A stretch of 64,000 bases of DNA from Strobilurus pachycystidiatus. Lineage: Eukaryota; Basidiomycota; Agaricomycetes; Agaricales; Physalacriaceae. The position numbers and the translations under genes were made by a program. Positions 57,806 to 64,000 of this stretch are shown here, piece by piece. The stretch spans positions 1,736,001 through 1,800,000 of the forward strand of contig JAHLMK010000005.1 in the NCBI GenBank assembly GCA_019915135.1. The letters are read 5' to 3'. The notes under the pieces are model-generated. The model was not told the origin of the DNA. It did no database searches and was given only the letters and a program-made list of their open reading frames with translations. Every line of letters begins with the position of its first letter. Positions within the stretch are counted from its first letter, which is position 1.

Positions 57806-60800
57806 CGTGGTTATCAAAAGGCGGTCGCTGGGACGGTCAGCGGAGGAGGGTGGGAGTAGACAGGTGGCGGGGAGAGGAGAACAGGAGGAGAAGGAAGCAC
57901 GGTGGCAGGCAATTGATATTGCGAATACGTCACGACATCAGAACGGGAATATTGGAAATTTCACGCTTTCCCCACAGGCCACTTGGACCGACCGTTGCTT
58001 TACGTTTGGACGTCGACCAGCCTCCAACCGCCAAAGAGGTGTGGCCACCATTGTCGGTGCACTGCGTGGACCGCTTTCCTGAACTCTATCTGCCCGTAAT
58101 CTTTCATTCGGGCACCAAGTTTTCTAGCTGAACAAACAGACTACTCTCAGAACTCTATGTGCGCAGTTGCGCGCTTTCAGACGGGCAGTTGACGTTTTGT
58201 TGACGTTACTCTCTTTTGAATTCATCTGTCAGAGTATGGCTCCAGGCGCCGCCGAGTCCTCCAATGTTCTCCTTCTGGCAGAGTTTCGACACCTTCTCAC
58301 TCGATGTCCTTCGCTCGACTCTATATTCTGTTTCTCGAAGTATTCTCTCCTGAAGGCTCTGGGTTTGCGCTTACCCACATGCTCAAGACTCGACACTCAT
58401 CTGTCGCTGCTGAATGTCAAGCAATGATGCGGCCACACCAAGCCAATGAAGCAGCAACACTCCTCACTTAGAAGCAGTACGTCTCCCATTGGCTTGCTCT
58501 AGCTCGTGTATTTGCTAACAGCTTGTAGCATGTACACTGCGCAGGAATTAAAGAGATGCCACGCTCTCGCATGCAATACTCAAGTGGATTTGAGTACTCA
58601 TCCTCGTGCAAGGTTACAGGTACAGGACCAAACATTATTACCTCTCAGAGCCGCTTCAACTACCGAATAAGCGCCGTCATCGTGAGACGACGTCCACGTT
58701 CTTCGAGCGCGCACTGCGAAACTATCACAGAGCAAAGCGATCGTCTTTCCGTAGTTTGCTGCTGTCACTCACATATAGGCTTTGGTCGAACTTACTGAGT
58801 TGCTTATAAGTGGTCTTCGAACAACTTAGCTGAAGACTCCCACAGCGTGATTGGGGAACTAGATACGTCGACGTGTTCCAACCAGGTGCGTTGTATACGT
58901 ATTTGCTCGCGCGGTGCTCATTTAGTGGTTCAGATGCGTAACGCCCTCTTCTTTCGCCTCATGAAAGCTACTCCAGAGGGCGTTCTAGACGGTCTAGTAC
59001 TCGGACCCACCGACGCCTGTCCAATCTTGGACCACAGTGAACAAGATCCTGGAGATCGCCTACCTATCTTAGCGCCTTCGACGTGAACTCTATCTCAGAT
59101 GCTTACTACATCATGTTGTAGGTCCACGTTGGTACTCAATTGGGCTCCTTCGTCATCCCGCGACCGAGAAGCATTTTAGCGCCTGTTGACGCCGAGATTT
59201 GGCCTGGGACGGAATCGAGTGACTCCAAGTCCGACGCTGCTGGACCATGATTCCTGAATGGGGCTGTAGATCTCGGACCTTAGAATGCATTCTCGGAGGA
59301 GGGGACGGAGGTTGAGCAGTTCATTCCGGCGACACGTGGCGTTGTTTCTATGTATACGATCTGCTCTCAAACAGGCGCCTGCAGTGTCTTACGCCCGATT
59401 GATCTGGTAACGATGGATCGCGTGGACTCTACTGTTGAGCCGGTGTCATAGCAGGCCTCTATTGTCCTTGACTGGTTTTGACTCTCGTGCTTCGCACAGA
59501 AAGTCGAGTCATCCATTATCATGCGCATCAGTAGCTTATTGTCTCTCCCTCCAGGGTACACTGCGTAATGTTGATGATGGACCCACAATCATATCTGAAA
59601 CTGGTTTACGGTCCTTCGATTGCTTGAGACGGCCCTTCGCTATCAGCGGGTGCCCAACTCGCGATGAGTAGAGGCGTACTAAAACAGATACCTCTTCCTC
59701 GGTGCCAGATCGAAGTCTAAGCGCTACTTCGTGAGACTCACATGACTTCATCTGTGTTTGGAGAACAATGGCGGTATCCTTTCATGAGATTGTGACGCTG
59801 GGTTGTGGGATGCTGGATCTACTGAAGACAATGGACGCGGACCATTCTCGCTGGTCTGTTTGTACGCATTTATTTGTACAATACCATTTGCTTTCAATGA
59901 AAGGATGCGTTAAAAGCTCGAAATTCCTCCCCCGTTTTCTAGCCTTCCTTCTCGTCGTAATGTGGCGTAAAGCTTCTTGCCTTAGAAGCTACCTCTGGCT
60001 GCCTCAAACCCGCGCTTTTGCGACTTGGGCTACAATCCATGTAGGAGCTACTTGTTCGCACTGTCTTTTGGGATGAGACCATCCAGATCAGCATTGTGTC
60101 TGAGAGGACAATAATCCAGCCTCTATTATGACTACTCGTTTAGGAAGGACACCCTTTCTCATTGTAAGTAGCTAATTGTTCAGTGTGGCGCGCTTGTTCT
60201 TTTGACAATTAGGACCTCGCTAAACATACGGTGTGATATCTGTATTGTTTCTCGAGAGTCTTAAATTGCGGGCTGTCTTGAAGAGACCATTTCTGGCGCC
60301 TACTCTACTTGAACACGCCAGTGCGCTGGGTACTGAACCCGGGCGCGTGTGGGGACATTGCATCAAACATGCGGCCTCGGCGTGTAGGTGAGTATATTTG
60401 CTGGCACTCCGCATCATCGAGGCGCTCTTTCTCCTCCCTCTTGCTACCATCCCAGATTCCAGACTCGTCCTCCGCCACCGCGTCTTCCGTTGATGGACGA
60501 TCATCGCGTCGGGATCAGTCACGTACTATGACGTGTTCACGATACGCTTATGGTCCAGGTTATGGCTCGCGTGCGCTCTTCTCAGGCTTCTGCAACTTTG
60601 GCCAGTGCCCCATACTTATCGATGTCCCAGATACCACCACTGACATCGGAATTTTACCGGTTCCATTTCCTCACACCGTTCACGCGCTCCCCAGCGTATC
60701 CGGTCCCGGTCGAGACCAACCTGCGGTCGGTTTCATTTCCCAGCATCAAGGAATTGCATGGTCACTCCGCCATCGACTTCGGAAGATTCCTACGCCACGG

Positions 60801-61620
60801 TGGCCCTAGTGCCCTTGCGTTCCCTGTGGCTTGATTCAATGATAGAAAATATTAAAGACATAGGTTCTAAGGAGACCGAGGGATGGAACCTCGTGGTAAG
60901 AAATTCATTTCACGGCCTTTCCTGGTCCACTGATGTCGCGGGCAGCGAGGCCGGGTTTGGCAGCATCATGCGCACACGACTGGCTCACGCTTTGTTGTTG
61001 AAGGTTCCTTTTTGGGCACGGCATGCTGACGGCATGCTGACGTCTAGCTCTTTTCCGGGGCGCAAACCTGTCAGGGCCTCTCCTTTCCCCGAACTTCCAC
61101 AATGTCTCGCCGCTTTTGGAACGATTCTTATTGTCTCTATTGTCTTCTGCTACTTTATTGTTCTCGCTCGACTCTTGGTCCAGGAATGTTCGCTGGAAGG
61201 TAAGATTCAGATGCCAAAGCAATTTCGTTATTTCCTGGAACGGAACAGCAAATACGAATAATGACACGTAGCATGCGCGCGAGGCGAAGGGAGGATGAGC
61301 AGCGGAGGGAGGAAGCGGAAATCCCGCTAGAAATAAAGTTAAATACGGCGGGATGGGTATGGGTATGAAGTGTATGTATGTGAGTGTTCGTAAATGAAAT
61401 GGTGCGTCGTGAAAAAAATTGTAACGTTCAGCGCGTAACTGAGTGGGGCGGGACCGCCGTCGAGACAGTGCCAGAGGCATAAGCGGATGGATAGCGACTA
61501 GAGTTACAAACCGGGGGTTAAATAAAACCAAGAAGTACACCCGCCTCCCAATCGAGGCGGGGTTTGTTTTACAGCAATATACAAGTCCGAAGACCACGAC
61601 GACGACCAGCATCATCAGCT
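57806..61620. other. 3.8 kb region without a convincing gene
   Basis: Many short frames on both strands, none with a domain I recognise or a splice-linked continuation. Two plus-strand candidates are slightly better than the rest: 60550-60834 (ends GRFLRHGGPSALAFPV) and the end of 60758-61261, which has a hydrophobic helix (FGTILIVSIVFCYFIVLARL). Frequent stops suggest eroded sequence, possibly old mobile-element or gene relics. Its right end should contain the HMG gene 3' region. Confidence 0.4.
60550..60834 (+). CDS. Doubtful open reading frame in the gene-poor region
   Basis: A 94-residue frame without a recognisable domain (for example FYRFHFLTPFTRSPAYPVPV and SIKELHGHSAIDFGRFLRHG). It could be an exon of a larger unknown gene; another frame, 60309-60809, overlaps it. 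Codon use is not decisive. Confidence 0.18.
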   Translation: MVQVMARVRSSQASATLASAPYLSMSQIPPLTSEFYRFHFLTPFTRSPAYPVPVETNLRSVSFPSIKELHGHSAIDFGRFLRHGGPSALAFPVA

Positions 61621-63218
61621 TCAGTAACTGTGAGGTGGCAGCATCTCGTCGTATCGCACGGAATCTTCGTAGCTCTCGTCTGGATAAACGACCTGGGGGT
61701 AGGGATTCTCCGGCGCGTACTCGTGTGGACTGTAATCCTGGGGATAGTCTTGACTGTACTCGGACACCGCGCTCGTGGACTCGCCGTCAAAATCTCCGCC
61801 GTACTTCATCTCGAGAGATAATGGCGGGATGGCGTTGATGTCGAAATCCTCGTTCACCATCATCTCGTTTTCTGCAGGCCACATCGTGTTATCCCAGCCG
61901 TACGGATTGTACTCGAAGTCGTGCTGGAGCTGGATCTGCAAGTCAATTTCGGCTTGCGTTTGGGGATCGATGCAGCCGTGCTCGTCAAGCTGAGTGTAGG
62001 CTTGGGCAAGACTGTTGGTGAGTGGCGTATAATGTGCCGAACGAGGAGACGGTGGTCCAGAGGACGCTGAGCTGATGGATGATGCAGGAGAGAAGTGGTG
62101 AGGCTGTAACATCTCTTCGGGAGACATGGTGAGCGGTCCAGCGTTTCCATTCCCAGGCGTATTGACGTATACGTCGTGTTGAAGATATTCCGGCTAGCAA
62201 ATCAGGTCAGCTTCGATTGTGGCGCGAGGTCAAGACGACATACCTGAAGACTAGCTTCATAGCCTACAAAAGGCGGAGGAGGCGCCAGACTATCGTGTGG
62301 TTGATAGTCGAAGCTCATCATGGCCTCTCCAGGACGCGCAGAGGAGTGTTCGATCAGTGGCTTCAGCGAAGGCGTTGACGGGCAGGACGGTGTGATGTAC
62401 ATGTTCGGTACCTGCACCGACTGGTAGGTGGGAGGAGGGGTAGGTGCAGAGGCAGAACGACCGTGCTGGCGGGGGACCGCCATCGGCATAACGAACGACA
62501 TACAGTCCGAATCGTCATGCTCGTACTTGCCTTTGCCTTTCCTCGCCTTCACTGCGCGCCCTTCCTTCGTTCGTTGCGGCCGATACACATATCCCGGATG
62601 CAGCGCCTCGTGCTCTTTCTTCTTCTCTTTCGCCAGCTGATCCCAGTATTTCCTCTCATCGTCAGACAGCGCCTTCCACTGTTGGCTAATGGTCTTCGAC
62701 AAGTCAGCTTGGCGCTGCTTCTTCGTCGGACCGGCAGCCTCTTCCTGAGCCGCTTGGCGATCTTCGCAGCACTTGCGACGGAATAGGATGAACGCGTTCT
62801 CTGGACGCTTGATGTATCCCTCGTCGCCCTTCTTCAGACGCCGCTCGCCAAGCTCGCTGTGACACGAGGATTGCCGAGGTCTGCGCTCGAGAGGATCGGG
62901 AGAGGTGGAAAATGTCGATGAAGGTGGTGATTGGGATCGATATGAAGCGGCGGGTGGTGTTGAACAAAAGGAAAGTGGGCGAAGGTCGGGTTCAAAAGGT
63001 GAGGAAGATGGTGAAGAGTAAGGACTGTCTGAAAGATTATGGTTTACAGGGAAAGTGAAGGCGCGAGGCGTGGGGGAAATGATCGCAAGCGTTGGGGTGG
63101 GAGTGGGGGCATCCGTCGACACTTCGAGTGCTGCACGATTGTGAATTGAGGCGCTGGACGGTCACGGAAACAATCGCTTACTTCTGGATTGGGTATCGCG
63201 CGTGCGTAGGGCGGGCAT
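61621..63218 (-). CDS. HMG-box transcription factor
   Basis: Three exons. The first (63218-63182, MPALRTRDTQSR) joins through a 51-nt intron to the exon beginning TLEVSTDAPT at 63130; the frame at 63122 opens with GTG, so this exon is required. The HMG box of the sequence-specific MATA/SOX class is YIKRPENAFILFRRKCCEDR, then ADLSKTISQQWKALSDDERK and YWDQLAKEKKKEHEALHPGY. Flanks are Ser/Pro-rich. A second intron leads to PEYLQHDVYVNTPG and an acidic, Tyr/Pro-rich C terminus ending LPPHSY. Related fungal HMG proteins regulate mating and sexual development; no mating-locus genes are visible beside it, so that role is only possible. Confidence 0.88.
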
Positions 63219-64000
63219 GATTGTTCGACAATAAGAGAGGTGAGTGAACGAATCGGTTCGTGAACAAGGAGGAGGTGGGGACGGGTTAAGAGAATAATGG
63301 GAGGGAGGGAACCCTTACACGCGGGGGGAGAAAGTAATGAGGTGTCGCCAGTGGGATCCAACTTTTTTGTTTCTCGAGTAAACCCGAGAACAATTAGAGG
63401 AGCGGGGCACGAATCCGCAAGACAATTGAAACTGATCGCTTTATAGGCCTGGTCGGGATGGGGCACACAAAAGGTTCCGGTAAACCAATGAAATACGGCC
63501 TCTCATTGTTAACCTATATACGGCGTATGAGACCTGCATGGCCACATTGGGATATCAGTCACTTGGGAAGAAATGGAGCCCTCGCTTAGGCCATCCCGAT
63601 AATCTGGTCCGGGACCTAGGCGAGTCATTTGAATTATTGTCTCCGTTAACCTACTTTATCTCGAGCACACGTAAGATTGTCCCTTCTAGAAATTGGGTTA
63701 TCCAGACCCCGCGGTAAACATAGCGTAGGGAGATTAAGTTTCACTGCATCCGCCGACAATGCGCCTGCGCATGTCGGAGCACCTGTTTTCTTTTTATTTT
63801 TTGATATGACTGGTCACGGAAAGTTGCCGCATTGACGGGATCTAGCCACTTCGGTATCTCGGGCAAAGCATTCGTCATGAGTTCTGCCAATTTCTGGACG
63901 TATGCACGGTCCTTATGTCACGGAAGATCTCCCAGAGATCCTCCTTCAGCTTACTGCATTTGGTAGGCAAGACCCGGCCGTTCGTCCTTCTCATCAAAGA
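63219..64000. other. Right edge: HMG gene promoter
   Basis: About 780 nt. The first part is the HMG gene 5' leader and promoter; the remainder shows no gene before the window ends. Confidence 0.45.

Noticed and set aside
61621..63218. The HMG-box gene as part of a mating-type locus
   Set aside because: No homeodomain genes, pheromone receptors or CaaX pheromone precursors were found nearby; HMG-box regulators are common outside mating loci.

Overview
The window is a gene-dense stretch of a filamentous basidiomycete genome, most likely an Agaricomycete. Almost every gene is split by GT-AG introns of about 50-60 nt. Genes lie on both strands with short spacers. The products are eukaryotic housekeeping proteins with fungal-type domains, and one is an Agaricus-type fruit-body lectin. 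I see no bacterial operon, CRISPR array, intact transposon, rRNA or tRNA.

Layout, 0-25 kb: an APH-fold phosphotransferase-like gene (355-1483); BRF1 (RNA polymerase III factor) and SEC6 (exocyst), both on the minus strand; COQ6 (ubiquinone hydroxylase); a small F-box gene; RGP1 (Ypt6 GEF subunit) divergent from QNS1 (NAD+ synthetase); the small COX8/COX7C gene; a 2.7 kb spacer with a degenerate direct repeat; the fruit-body lectin; and a divergent pair encoding a disordered protein and a coiled-coil protein.

25-41 kb: a PH-EF-X-Y-C2 phosphoinositide phospholipase C; a tandem NmrA/isoflavone-reductase-like pair in which the first copy is a pseudogene; divergent MED10 and TMA16; an aromatic-ring FAD monooxygenase; the 75-residue gamma-tubulin-complex protein MZT1; a ZDS1 homologue; and a helix-hairpin-helix protein.

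41-64 kb: a small secreted, apparently Kex2-processed protein made of two internal repeats; a Ser-rich unknown; a second F-box-like gene; a cis-prenyltransferase (RER2/DHDDS type); a candidate 33-residue membrane microprotein; a PCL-type cyclin; EIF3G; a Zn2Cys6 transcription factor; a type II membrane methyltransferase-like protein; a 3.8 kb region with no convincing gene; and an HMG-box transcription factor.

The genes do not form one pathway. Notable points are very small exons (a 6-nt microexon needed to complete a Zn2Cys6 finger, an 8-nt start exon in EIF3G, a possible ATG-only exon in BRF1), two apparent GC-AG introns, the decayed NmrA copy, and the secreted two-repeat protein. I found no clearly new multi-gene system. 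The secreted repeat protein is the best candidate for something undescribed. Exon boundaries were assigned by eye from splice consensus, reading-frame continuity and family resemblance, without transcript evidence.
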